Origin: Patescibacteria group bacterium UBA2193
Lineage (GTDB): Bacteria; Patescibacteriota; Minisyncoccia; Moranbacterales; DUUL01
Reading direction: 5' to 3'
Length of the DNA stretch: 5,846 nucleotides
NCBI GenBank assembly: GCA_002327335.1
Contig: DCVH01000020.1
Coordinates: 675 to 6,520, forward strand
This document shows, in pieces, positions 1 through 5,383 of this stretch (position 1 is the stretch's first letter; the number at the start of each line of letters is the position of its first letter). The position numbers and the translations under genes were made by a program. The notes beneath the pieces were generated by a model, which was not told where the DNA came from, did no database searches, and saw only the letters and a program-made list of their open reading frames with translations.

Positions 1-60
1 TTCTCCTAATAGATTCCTGTCGGAGTTTATGCTCGCGAAGGCGGGTGCAGGAATGACAAT
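1..60 (+). repeat. Dispersed hairpin repeat, long form (left copy)
   Basis: This is a member of the repeat family with the arms CTAAT(A/G)G(A/G)TTCC and GGAATGACAAT. Bases 13-19 (ATTCCTG) pair with 48-54 (CAGGAAT), enclosing a GC-rich centre. The whole 60 bases reappear in reverse orientation at 5324-5383 with one difference: T at position 20 here, against the complement of G5364 there. The element begins at the window edge and may extend beyond it. Bases 61-139, between this copy and the next, hold no gene or signal that I can support. Confidence 0.85.
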
Positions 61-139
61 AAGTAAAGACAACTCTTGAGAATACAAATAACACCATGGC
101 TTCCAGCACTATAGCCCCGCCAAGCAAAATGCTATCTGA

Positions 140-204
140 CTAATGGGTTCCTGCCTTGTGTCACCGCTAAAGCTAAGGCGACACGCGGTCGCAGGAATGA
201 CAAT
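140..204 (+). repeat. Dispersed hairpin repeat, variant centre, downstream of the PH-domain gene
   Basis: The arms are CTAATGGGTTCC and GGAATGACAAT, as in the other copies, but the centre is different. The outer stem is TTCCTGC (148-154) with GCAGGAA (191-197). A second stem, GTGTCACC (158-165) with GGCGACAC (177-184), has one A-C mismatch on the plus strand. That mismatch becomes a G-U wobble in RNA copied from the minus strand, so the structure folds better in the 3' untranslated region of the PH-domain gene, whose stop codon lies 14 bases away. The sequence just before it, CTATCTGACTAATGG, also matches the flank of the copy near 5434, so the repeat unit includes part of the upstream flank. 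No T-run follows the stem, so it is not a classical terminator. Confidence 0.8.
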
Positions 205-218
205 AAAAAATAATAAAA

Positions 219-818
219 CTATATTTTCCCCCGCATAATCTCGCCTTCCAATCTTTTTTCCCTGAGAATGGAGTATTTCTGAAGTTGCATGATGATGTCT
301 CGCACTCTGACCGGATTTGACACTTGCTTGAAAACAAATCTGGCCTTTTCTCCAGCAGTTTGAATATAGACATAACCGAATCTGAAAAATGTTGGAATCA
401 ACCCTTTCACCTCGGAAGTAACATCTTGAATCTTGCCATGCTCCAATTCACTGATTTGACGGCTGAACAGACCGGACTGATTGACGTCAATGACTCTTTG
501 GGTCGTTACAATCCAAACGTCCAAATAATAGTCAATCCAAACAATGAACAACCCCAGCCAAAAAATCAAGAACAGAAACGATTCAATAAGGCTCATAAAA
601 ACTGGATCAACATTCAATTGAAAAAATTCGATCACCCCTGAAGCGAGAACATCCAAAAGCACAATCCCAATCAGCACAAAAACGATTGGAACCAAATGGA
701 AAATAAGCACAATCCAATGTCTCCTCAGAACGAGGATGATTTCTTCGTCTTTTCGCTTGCCCCGAAAACTGTATTCACTGTATTTCGCTTGATAGTCTTG
801 ATCTGTTATGATTGACAT
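219..818 (-). CDS. Membrane protein with bacterial PH domain (bPH_2, YdbS/YdbT-like)
   Basis: A 199-residue membrane protein. A short N-terminal cytosolic segment containing a basic FRGKRK patch precedes two hydrophobic helices at about residues 34-58 and 75-96. A bacterial pleckstrin-homology domain follows at about 100-180. Its family signature is clear: YYLDVWIVTTQRVIDV (97-112), GLFSRQISELEHGKIQDV (116-133), FFRFGYVYIQTAG (144-156) and the closing NPVRVRDII (168-176). In this family (formerly DUF304) the domain sits at the cytosolic membrane face; the molecular role is mostly unknown, although YdbS/YdbT in Bacillus are linked to resistance to certain bacteriocins. The start is ATG at 818-816, with no Shine-Dalgarno sequence. 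The stop codon of the upstream 70-residue membrane gene ends three bases before this ATG, so the two are probably co-transcribed and translationally coupled. The stop is TAG at 219-221, followed by the hairpin repeat at 140-204. The family assignment is firm; the function is not. Confidence 0.88.
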   Translation of the reverse strand: MSIITDQDYQAKYSEYSFRGKRKDEEIILVLRRHWIVLIFHLVPIVFVLIGIVLLDVLASGVIEFFQLNVDPVFMSLIESFLFLIFWLGLFIVWIDYYLDVWIVTTQRVIDVNQSGLFSRQISELEHGKIQDVTSEVKGLIPTFFRFGYVYIQTAGEKARFVFKQVSNPVRVRDIIMQLQKYSILREKRLEGEIMRGKI

Positions 819-821
819 TTT

Positions 822-1034
822 TTAAAATAAAATATAAAACTCATCCCAAGGAATTTGCAGTGCAATTCCAAAATTAATAACCAATAAAATCAAAGCACCG
901 ACCACAAAAAAAACTGACATCAAAAGTCCCGTTTTCCGATTAAGATTAAACGTCCAAAGATGATAGACAATGAAAAGCGAAATGATGAAAAGAATGACAA
1001 TCGAAATCCAATAAACAATTAGGAAGATATTCAC
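822..1034 (-). CDS. Small two-helix membrane protein of unknown function
   Basis: A 70-residue, very hydrophobic protein with two predicted transmembrane helices, at about residues 3-27 and 37-58. A short basic turn (NLNRKTG, 30-36) joins them, which suggests a hairpin with both ends on the same side. I do not recognise a named family. The start is GTG at 1034-1032. The overlapping ATG at 1036-1034 is out of frame and runs straight into TGA, so it is not usable. There is no recognisable Shine-Dalgarno sequence upstream. The stop codon is three bases before the PH-domain gene, so the pair is likely one operon and the product may be a membrane partner of that protein. Support for coding comes from the well-formed helix pattern, basic loop and operon spacing rather than from homology. 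Confidence 0.7.
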   Translation of the reverse strand: MNIFLIVYWISIVILFIISLFIVYHLWTFNLNRKTGLLMSVFFVVGALILLVINFGIALQIPWDEFYILF

Positions 1035-1061
1035 ATTTTTTGAATAATTTTTAGCGCCTTT

Positions 1062-1088
1062 ATTGTAACATGTTTTGAGGAGTTACAA
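1062..1088 (-). promoter_or_regulatory. Possible minus-strand promoter for the small-membrane/PH pair
   Basis: On the minus strand, TTGTAA (1088-1083) is followed after 15 bases by TACAAT (1067-1062), 28 bases upstream of the GTG start at 1034. The spacing is short and the -35 match imperfect, so this is only a candidate. It lies back to back with the much better plus-strand promoter at 1092-1120. Confidence 0.3.
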
Positions 1089-1091
1089 AAC

Positions 1092-1120
1092 TTGACAAAC
1101 GGTGGAGAATGGTGTATAAT
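1092..1120 (+). promoter_or_regulatory. Consensus sigma70-type promoter
   Basis: A perfect TTGACA (1092-1097) and a perfect TATAAT (1115-1120) are separated by the ideal 17 bases. Transcription should start near 1127, giving a leader of about 50 bases before the GTG at 1178. It is the only promoter in the window that matches consensus in both boxes. Confidence 0.85.
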
Positions 1121-1163
1121 TGTAAATTAGAGTGATGGATGTTTGAAAAATAACCCAAAAAAG

Positions 1164-1169
1164 AAGGAG
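1164..1169 (+). promoter_or_regulatory. Strong ribosome binding site fixing the GTG start at 1178
   Basis: AAGGAG lies 8 bases before the GTG at 1178, an ideal placement. It supports the GTG as the start and contrasts with the minus-strand genes of this window, none of which shows a comparable Shine-Dalgarno sequence. Confidence 0.8.
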
Positions 1170-1177
1170 AAAGCATA

Positions 1178-1420
1178 GTGAAAAAAGGCCTGCTTTTCAA
1201 AATCGTCGGCGGAATAACGATGAGCATCGGAGTTATTATCGCCGGGATCGTCGGAGCTGAGAATAGAGGAGGAGTCACTTCACTGTGGCCGTTCCCCATT
1301 CCTCCTACATGGACAATCTTTTTTCTTTTTATCGCGGGGTTCCTAGTTTTTTTAATAGGAGGGGTCGGGTCCGACTCCAGTCTCGACCCACCTCGTTTTA
1401 AAACCTGTCGGCTCCCTTAA
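1178..1420 (+). CDS. Small two-helix membrane protein with its own strong promoter, unknown function
   Basis: An 80-residue product with two predicted membrane helices. The first, at about residues 5-27, is rich in Gly and Ile after a basic MKKG start. The second is at about 45-64 (IFFLFIAGFLVFLIGG). The loop between them carries PFPIPP (38-43). The polar C-terminal tail (65-80) contains Asp, Arg and Cys. I do not recognise the family. The gene is a self-contained unit, with a perfect promoter at 1092-1120, AAGGAG 8 bases before the GTG, and a hairpin terminator at 1444-1484. In 1201-1320 I counted 62 G or C in 120 bases, clearly above most neighbouring stretches, and codon third positions are mixed rather than A/T-dominated. 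This could reflect high expression or a different origin. Two hairpins can form over the 3' end (1359-1394 and 1406-1436), so an RNA-level role cannot be excluded. A minus-strand frame across the same bases is a shadow: it lacks any promoter or ribosome binding site. Confidence 0.72.
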   Translation: MKKGLLFKIVGGITMSIGVIIAGIVGAENRGGVTSLWPFPIPPTWTIFFLFIAGFLVFLIGGVGSDSSLDPPRFKTCRLP

Positions 1421-1443
1421 CAAAAGAGATCCGACAAAAAAAC

Positions 1444-1484
1444 AAAGTCACCACTTGCACAAAACGCAAACGGTGACTTTTTTT
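1444..1484. terminator. Bidirectional hairpin terminator between the small membrane gene and serS
   Basis: AAAGTCACC (1444-1452) pairs perfectly with GGTGACTTT (1472-1480), and an inner TTGC/GCAA pairing (1455-1458 with 1466-1469) tightens the loop. On the plus strand the stem runs into a T-tract (1478-1484). On the minus strand it is followed by TTTGTTTTTTTG. It can therefore stop both the plus-strand small gene and the converging serS transcript. Confidence 0.85.
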
Positions 1485-1520
1485 ATACATTTTTTGAAAA
1501 GAAAAACTTTTTTCATAACA

Positions 1521-1552
1521 CCCTCTCCCAGCCTCTCCCGTCAAGGGAGAGG
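1521..1552. repeat. CCTCTCCC/GGGAGAGG hairpin with two alternative left arms
   Basis: CCTCTCCC occurs twice (1522-1529 and 1532-1539), and either copy can pair with the single GGGAGAGG (1545-1552), giving mutually exclusive hairpins with loops of 15 or 5 bases. No T-run follows on either strand, so a terminator role is unlikely. The sequence resembles the CCCTCTCCC...GGGAGAGG type of intergenic palindrome seen in many bacterial genomes. It abuts the left end of the duplicated block starting at 1550. Confidence 0.7.
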
Positions 1553-1666
1553 AGAATAATATTGATGTGATTTACTACTTTAAATAAGCAATTAATTGTC
1601 ACCTGGCTAATGGATTCCGCACTAAATGCGGAATGACAATAAAAAGGAATCACCAAGAAAAACTTT
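1550..1666 (+). repeat. Duplicated block containing the short hairpin repeat (copy downstream of serS)
   Basis: This block aligns without gaps to 5377-5493 at a constant offset of 3827 bases, apart from a one-base indel near its right end. The core (1607-1640, from CTAATGGATTCC to GGAATGACAAT) is identical over 34 bases. It forms a perfect stem, ATTCCGCA (1614-1621) with TGCGGAAT (1627-1634), around a five-base loop. The left flank (1550-1606) matches at 40 of 57 positions. An outer pairing, ATTGTCA (1595-1601) with TGACAAT (1634-1640), encloses the hairpin. The core ends 60 bases from the serS stop codon, in its 3' untranslated region. Together with the terminator and the CCTCTCCC hairpin it accounts for the 1421-1700 gap; I see no gene there. 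Confidence 0.85.
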
Positions 1667-1700
1667 AAAAAATACGAAGAACGTTAGGAATTCTTGCAAA

Positions 1701-3014
1701 TTAGTCTTTCTTTTCCCCTATAGTTTCAATGCCTCTTGGCATATATTTTTTCAGAACTTTTGGCACGGCAATGCTTCCGTCTGCTTGTTGATAGTTTTCC
1801 AGAATCGCAATCAATATTCTTCCAATCGCAAAGGCAGTCGCATCATTCATGTGGACAAATTGTTTTTTTCCTTCTTCATTATTGTATCGAATATTCAATC
1901 GTCTTGCCTGAAAATCAGTCATATAGTCCGAGGTGTGAGTTTCTCGATATTTGTCTTGTCCCGGCATCCAACATTCGATGTCTATTTGCCGATAGTCCGG
2001 TTTCCCAATGTCCCCGGTGCAAATTGCCATCACTTGATGCGGGATTTCCAATTGTTGCACCAGATATTCCTGAATTGCCACAATCAAATTTTGTTCCGCC
2101 AAACCATTCTCGACAGTTGCAAAACTTTCCATTTCGAGTTTATCAAATTGATGTCTTCTCAAAATTCCAACAGTATCTTTTCCATAGGAGCCAGCTTCTC
2201 TTCGAAAAGCTGTCGAATATCCGACATATCTGATTGGCAAATCTTTTTCATTAAGAACTTCATCCATGTGAATCGGCCCAAGCGTATGCTCGGCACTTCC
2301 AATTAAGAGCGAATCGTCTTCCTCAAGATAGTAGCGGTCTTCGATTGGATCAAATCGATCCATTTTTTTCATTATTTCAGCCTTGGCAATAACTGGTGGA
2401 AGAACTGGAACGAAAGGTTTGTCAGATGGATTGCCAACTTTTTTTGCCAATTCTCCAATGATTTTTCGATCTGTCAGAGTTTCAAAAACAAATTGAATAA
2501 GAGCAAATTGCAACATTACCGCTTCACCAAAAAGATAGTTGAATCTTGAACCGGAAATCATTGCTGATTTTTCTGTGTCAATAAGCCCATGTATTTCACC
2601 GAGTTGAACGTGATCTTTTGGCTCAAAATCAAATTTTTTCGGCTCTCCAAATTTTCTCAAAACTTGATTTTCAGAATCATCTTTCCCCTCCGGAGTGTCG
2701 GAAGAAATCACATTAGGAACGTTATAGAGAATTTCCTTCAATTCAACCTCGATCCCCTTCAAGTCATTCTCAATCTCCGTTGCGGATTCCTTGAGTTTTT
2801 TTCCTTTTTCAATTTGCTCATCAGAAGGTTTTTGCTTTCCGGATTGTTTTGAAAGTTCGTTTTTTTCAGCTTGAATTTCTTCTAATTTGGACTGGAGTTC
2901 TCTTCTTTTTGAATCCAAATCCAAAAGACGCTCAAAATCAACATTCTTTCTTTTGAACTTTGCTGCTTTTTTAACCTCTTCCAGGTTTTCCCTGATGAAT
3001 TTTATGTCTAACAT
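1701..3014 (-). CDS. serS: Seryl-tRNA synthetase (class II)
   Basis: Cytosolic enzyme that charges tRNA-Ser (and tRNA-Sec where present) with serine using ATP. The 437-residue length is normal for the family. The N-terminal helical arm that contacts tRNA spans about residues 1-100, starting MLDIKFIRENLEEVKKA and rich in Lys, Glu and Leu. The class II core follows: the serine-site loop LIGSAEH (237-243, usually GTAE), motif 2 FRREAGSYGKDTVGILRRHQF (270-290), and DFQARRLNIRY (367-377). Motif 3 is AIGRILIAILENYQQADGS (396-414) with Arg399. The usual N-G-S before motif 3 is replaced by N-D-A (390-392), and the region usually reading EISS.SN is ETHTSDYM (358-365). These changes recall CPR sequences and leave the catalytic arginines intact. 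The start is ATG at 3014, with no Shine-Dalgarno sequence; a heptamer repeat array sits four bases upstream. It is probably the last gene of the lysS-HD-serS transcript, ending at the terminator at 1444-1484. Confidence 0.97.
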   Translation of the reverse strand: MLDIKFIRENLEEVKKAAKFKRKNVDFERLLDLDSKRRELQSKLEEIQAEKNELSKQSGKQKPSDEQIEKGKKLKESATEIENDLKGIEVELKEILYNVPNVISSDTPEGKDDSENQVLRKFGEPKKFDFEPKDHVQLGEIHGLIDTEKSAMISGSRFNYLFGEAVMLQFALIQFVFETLTDRKIIGELAKKVGNPSDKPFVPVLPPVIAKAEIMKKMDRFDPIEDRYYLEEDDSLLIGSAEHTLGPIHMDEVLNEKDLPIRYVGYSTAFRREAGSYGKDTVGILRRHQFDKLEMESFATVENGLAEQNLIVAIQEYLVQQLEIPHQVMAICTGDIGKPDYRQIDIECWMPGQDKYRETHTSDYMTDFQARRLNIRYNNEEGKKQFVHMNDATAFAIGRILIAILENYQQADGSIAVPKVLKKYMPRGIETIGEKKD

Positions 3015-3018
3015 GGTC

Positions 3019-3046
3019 TAGTTTTTAGTTGTTAGTTTGTAGTTTA
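3019..3046. repeat. Four-unit heptamer tandem repeat in the serS leader
   Basis: Four 7-base units with consensus TAGTTTN follow without interruption: TAGTTTT (3019), TAGTTGT (3026), TAGTTTG (3033) and TAGTTTA (3040). On the coding strand they read as an A- and C-rich NAAACTA array ending four bases before the serS ATG. It fills most of the 51-base gap between the HD gene stop and serS. No Shine-Dalgarno sequence is present there. Confidence 0.8.
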
Positions 3047-3065
3047 TAATTCTAAATATTCTTGT

Positions 3066-3686
3066 TTATTTTTCATCATACTCTTTTTTCCAAGGAAAAT
3101 CTCTTTCATCAAATTTCAATTTTATCTTATTCTGCACAAAATCCAACACTGGCTTGAGCTCTGGAAAAAGCTTATAACCTTTTATGCAATAAGTGGCAAT
3201 AAGATCTGGGTTATTATAATGATTGCTATCGCTCGGTTCAATAAATGTATAAACTCCCTCTATTTTGTCAAGAACATAGACATACCTTGCTTCTTTTGTA
3301 TCAGCCTCTGAATATTCATTCCAAAGTTTTTTTAATTCTTCTTTTCCTGAAAATGAAAGTATTGAGGATATTTTATCTATGGCGACTATTTCATTGTCGA
3401 TTTTATCTTTTCTTAATTTGACATTTTTATATAAAAGATGGGCATCTAGATCACCTGTGACAGCTTCAGGGAAATCATGCACGAGCGCCAACTTAACAGC
3501 ACGCAAAACATTAATATCTAATTTTAATTCTTCGGCAATCAAAAAAACAAGAATTGCTAAACGCCAAGAATGTGCTGCAACTGTATCGCCATCAAAATTC
3601 TTAACGGTCTTAAATCTTTTTTCATCTTTTAATCTTGATATCAAGCTAGCAAGTTCAAATATTTTTTCAATGTTTCTATCTTTCAT
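3066..3686 (-). CDS. HD-domain phosphohydrolase (YfbR/HDDC2-like, putative 5'-nucleotidase)
   Basis: A 206-residue soluble protein with a complete metal-binding HD signature: His39 in AAHSWRLA, His70-Asp71 in LALVHDFPEAVTGDL, Glu74, Asp79, and a distal Asp140 in YVLDKIEG. The order and spacing match YfbR and HDDC2 enzymes, which remove the 5'-phosphate from (deoxy)nucleoside monophosphates. The HDFPE and TGDL elements correspond to their HD.sE and GDl segments. A nucleotide-salvage or pool-control role is therefore likely; the exact substrate cannot be read from sequence. The start is ATG at 3686, with no Shine-Dalgarno sequence; the stop is TAA at 3066-3068. It lies between lysS (66 bases) and serS (51 bases) and is probably co-transcribed with them. 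The gene looks more AT-rich than lysS in the short stretches I counted by hand (16 G/C of 60 at 3361-3420, against 33 of 60 at 4561-4620 in lysS), so a separate origin is possible. Confidence 0.85.
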   Translation of the reverse strand: MKDRNIEKIFELASLISRLKDEKRFKTVKNFDGDTVAAHSWRLAILVFLIAEELKLDINVLRAVKLALVHDFPEAVTGDLDAHLLYKNVKLRKDKIDNEIVAIDKISSILSFSGKEELKKLWNEYSEADTKEARYVYVLDKIEGVYTFIEPSDSNHYNNPDLIATYCIKGYKLFPELKPVLDFVQNKIKLKFDERDFPWKKEYDEK

Positions 3687-3706
3687 TTATTATTTTCTAT
3701 TTTTTC

Positions 3707-3745
3707 TGTCATCCTCGCGCATGCTTATCGACGGGTAGGAATGAC
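3707..3745 (+). repeat. Degenerate hairpin repeat between lysS and the HD gene
   Basis: The ends are GTCATCCT (3707-3714) and AGGAATGAC (3737-3745), which pair with a single bulged base. The right arm matches the GGAATGAC arm of the dispersed family, and the left arm looks like an inverted version of the same arm rather than CTAATGGATTCC. It begins 7 bases beyond the lysS stop codon, inside the presumed operon. It is not followed by a T-run, so at most it is a partial processing or pausing signal. Confidence 0.6.
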
Positions 3746-3752
3746 TGTTGTT

Positions 3753-5189
3753 TTATTTCTTTTTCATAAGCGGGAAAATTTGACATTCTCTTCCGGTTTT
3801 ATTCATTAGAAATGAAAAAACTCGCTCGCTCATTCCGAATCCGCAAACCGGTGGCATTCCATATTCCATCGCTTCAACAAAATCCTCATCGTTCATTTGT
3901 GCTTCCTCGTCTCCTTCGTCTCTCAATCGCTGTTGCTCTTTGAATCGCTCTGCTTGATCAATTGGGTCATTCAACTCTGAATAACCATTTCCAAGCTCGC
4001 TTCCAGCAATGATGACATGAAATCTTTCAGCCAGCTCCGGTCGATCTTTTTGTCTCTTGGCAAGAGGTGAAAGCATCACCGGTTCATTTATCAAAAACCC
4101 CGGTCCAGAAATTTGTTTTCGACAATATTTCCAGAGAGTGTCGATTGCTCGATTCATATTGAAACCATCTTTGTCATATTTGATGCCAAGTTCTTCAATT
4201 TTTTCAGTGACAGTATTCAGATTGACCCGATAGATATCAACTCCGGTCATTTCTTTGATTGTTTCTGTGTAATCATATTCTTTCCATTCCGCTCCCAAGT
4301 CAACCTCGAAATCACGAATCTTGAATTTCAAAGTTCCAAAAGTTTCTTGGGCGACAAATTTATATAATTCCTCAACCAACTTCATTCCATTTTTGTAATT
4401 GGAATAGGCCCAATAAAATTCCATCTGGGCATAGTCTTGAAGATGCTCCGCGTCCATTCCCTCATTTCGAAATTGTCGGCCAATTTCAAAAGTTTTTTCA
4501 AATCCAGCAATCATCAATCTTTTTTGCCAAAGCTCTCCCATTGAAATTCGCAAATAAACATCCAAATCCAAAGCGTTGTGATGTGTCGCAAAAGGCTCGG
4601 CATCTGCTCCTCCAGCGGTCACTTCAAGCACTGGCGTTTCAACTTCTGTGAATCCTTTGTCTTTCAAAAATTTCCGAATGGAACTCCAAAAAATATCTCG
4701 CTTATAGACAAGGTCTTTGACTTCTGGATTAAACATAATGTCCAAATATCTTTTTCGCAATTTCTGCTCATCGTCCTGAAGTGCTTTGTGTTTGTCGGGC
4801 AAAGGAAGAATTGATTTTGAAAGAAGAGTGATTTTTTCAGCCAAAACTGATTTTTCTCCTTTTTGGGTATCAAATCTTTTGCCTTCCACTCCAACGAAAT
4901 CTCCCATATCAAGATTTTTCACCCAAAATTTATAATCCCCGGAAAATTCTTTTTTATTCAACACCACCTGAATCCGACCGCTTTCATCCTGAATGTGCAT
5001 GAAAGTGATGTTCCCCATATCACGAAAAAGCATGATTCTTCCAGCGATAACCGCCCCTTCTCCAACCGGTTTTTCAAATACATCCTTGGTGTTCTGTTTT
5101 TCAAACGGACCGGAAGGATATGGCTCAATTCCGGCTTCAGTAAAGTTGTTAATTTTTTTTATTTTCTCGCCTCGAATATCATCAAGCAT
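3753..5189 (-). CDS. lysS: Lysyl-tRNA synthetase (class II)
   Basis: Cytosolic enzyme that attaches lysine to tRNA-Lys. It is 478 residues long, slightly shorter than typical bacterial LysRS. An N-terminal OB-fold that reads the anticodon spans about residues 45-125 (AGRIMLFRDMGNITFMHIQDESG, 49-71). The class II core follows, with motif 1 around GFTEVETPVL (179-188), motif 2 FRNEG (240-244) with His249, and motif 3 GFGMSERVF (450-458) with Arg456. Lysine-pocket residues appear conserved: Glu219, Glu257 and Tyr259, and Asn401-Tyr403-Glu405 in NGYSELNDP. Three details are unusual. LQDYAQME (250-257) stands where most bacteria have NPEFT.mE, there is a one-residue insertion in LRISMGELWQKRL (213-225), and motif 3 has S-E-R where G-I-D-R is usual. 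These look like lineage variants rather than damage. The start is ATG at 5189, with no Shine-Dalgarno sequence. It is likely the first gene of the unit continuing into the HD gene and serS. Confidence 0.97.
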   Translation of the reverse strand: MLDDIRGEKIKKINNFTEAGIEPYPSGPFEKQNTKDVFEKPVGEGAVIAGRIMLFRDMGNITFMHIQDESGRIQVVLNKKEFSGDYKFWVKNLDMGDFVGVEGKRFDTQKGEKSVLAEKITLLSKSILPLPDKHKALQDDEQKLRKRYLDIMFNPEVKDLVYKRDIFWSSIRKFLKDKGFTEVETPVLEVTAGGADAEPFATHHNALDLDVYLRISMGELWQKRLMIAGFEKTFEIGRQFRNEGMDAEHLQDYAQMEFYWAYSNYKNGMKLVEELYKFVAQETFGTLKFKIRDFEVDLGAEWKEYDYTETIKEMTGVDIYRVNLNTVTEKIEELGIKYDKDGFNMNRAIDTLWKYCRKQISGPGFLINEPVMLSPLAKRQKDRPELAERFHVIIAGSELGNGYSELNDPIDQAERFKEQQRLRDEGDEEAQMNDEDFVEAMEYGMPPVCGFGMSERVFSFLMNKTGRECQIFPLMKKK

Positions 5190-5323
5190 GGTTGGTTTTT
5201 TAGCAATTTAATTACCTTTCAACTCTAGCAAAAAAAAGCTAAATAGTCTAGCGTGGGTCAATTTTTAATTCTTGTTCTTAGAATCTGGAGTGTTGTTTAT
5301 ATTTTTGCTAGAACTCTCTACTG

Positions 5324-5383
5324 ATTGTCATTCCTGCACCCGCCTTCGCGAGCATAAACTCCGGCAGGAATCTATTAGGAGAA
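5324..5383 (-). repeat. Dispersed hairpin repeat, long form (right copy, inverted)
   Basis: This is the reverse complement of bases 1-60 with one mismatch. The stem is ATTCCTGC (5330-5337) with GCAGGAAT (5364-5371). The single difference from the left copy falls next to that copy's 7-base stem: here the position is a G-C pair, there a T-G apposition. It points opposite to the neighbouring copy at 5434-5467, so the two form an inverted pair 50 bases apart, and its last seven bases overlap the start of the block 5377-5493. Confidence 0.85.

Noticed and set aside
61..139. tRNA or other RNA gene between the two left-end repeats
   Set aside because: No cloverleaf pairing, T-loop sequence or other recognisable RNA motif is visible in these 79 bases.
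324..641. Plus-strand open frame of about 105 codons opposite the PH-domain gene
   Set aside because: It is antisense to a well-supported bacterial PH domain, has no ribosome binding site or promoter, and its translation shows no family features.
1135..1146. Three-codon upstream frame (ATG GAT GTT TGA) in the leader of the small membrane gene
   Set aside because: It has no ribosome binding site and no sign of a regulatory leader peptide; a chance occurrence is more likely.
1060..1299. Minus-strand open frame across the small plus-strand gene
   Set aside because: It overlaps the perfect plus-strand promoter and gene, lacks its own signals, and its Pro/Ile-rich product has no coherent helices or domain.
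1626..2306. Long plus-strand open frame of 226 codons over the 3' half of serS
   Set aside because: It is a shadow of serS: it begins inside the hairpin repeat and its translation is low-complexity, rich in Phe, Ser and His, as expected from the antisense of a conserved gene.
3040..3055. TATAAA-like -10 box for a separate serS promoter
   Set aside because: It is part of the heptamer array and has no -35 partner; serS is more simply read from the upstream transcript.
5233..5261. Possible lysS promoter with TTGACC on the minus strand
   Set aside because: No -10-like hexamer occurs 16-18 bases downstream; that position is a T-run.
5296..5324. TATAAA on the minus strand (5301-5296) as a -10 box for lysS
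   Set aside because: The matching -35 position reads TCAGTA, which does not resemble a -35 box.
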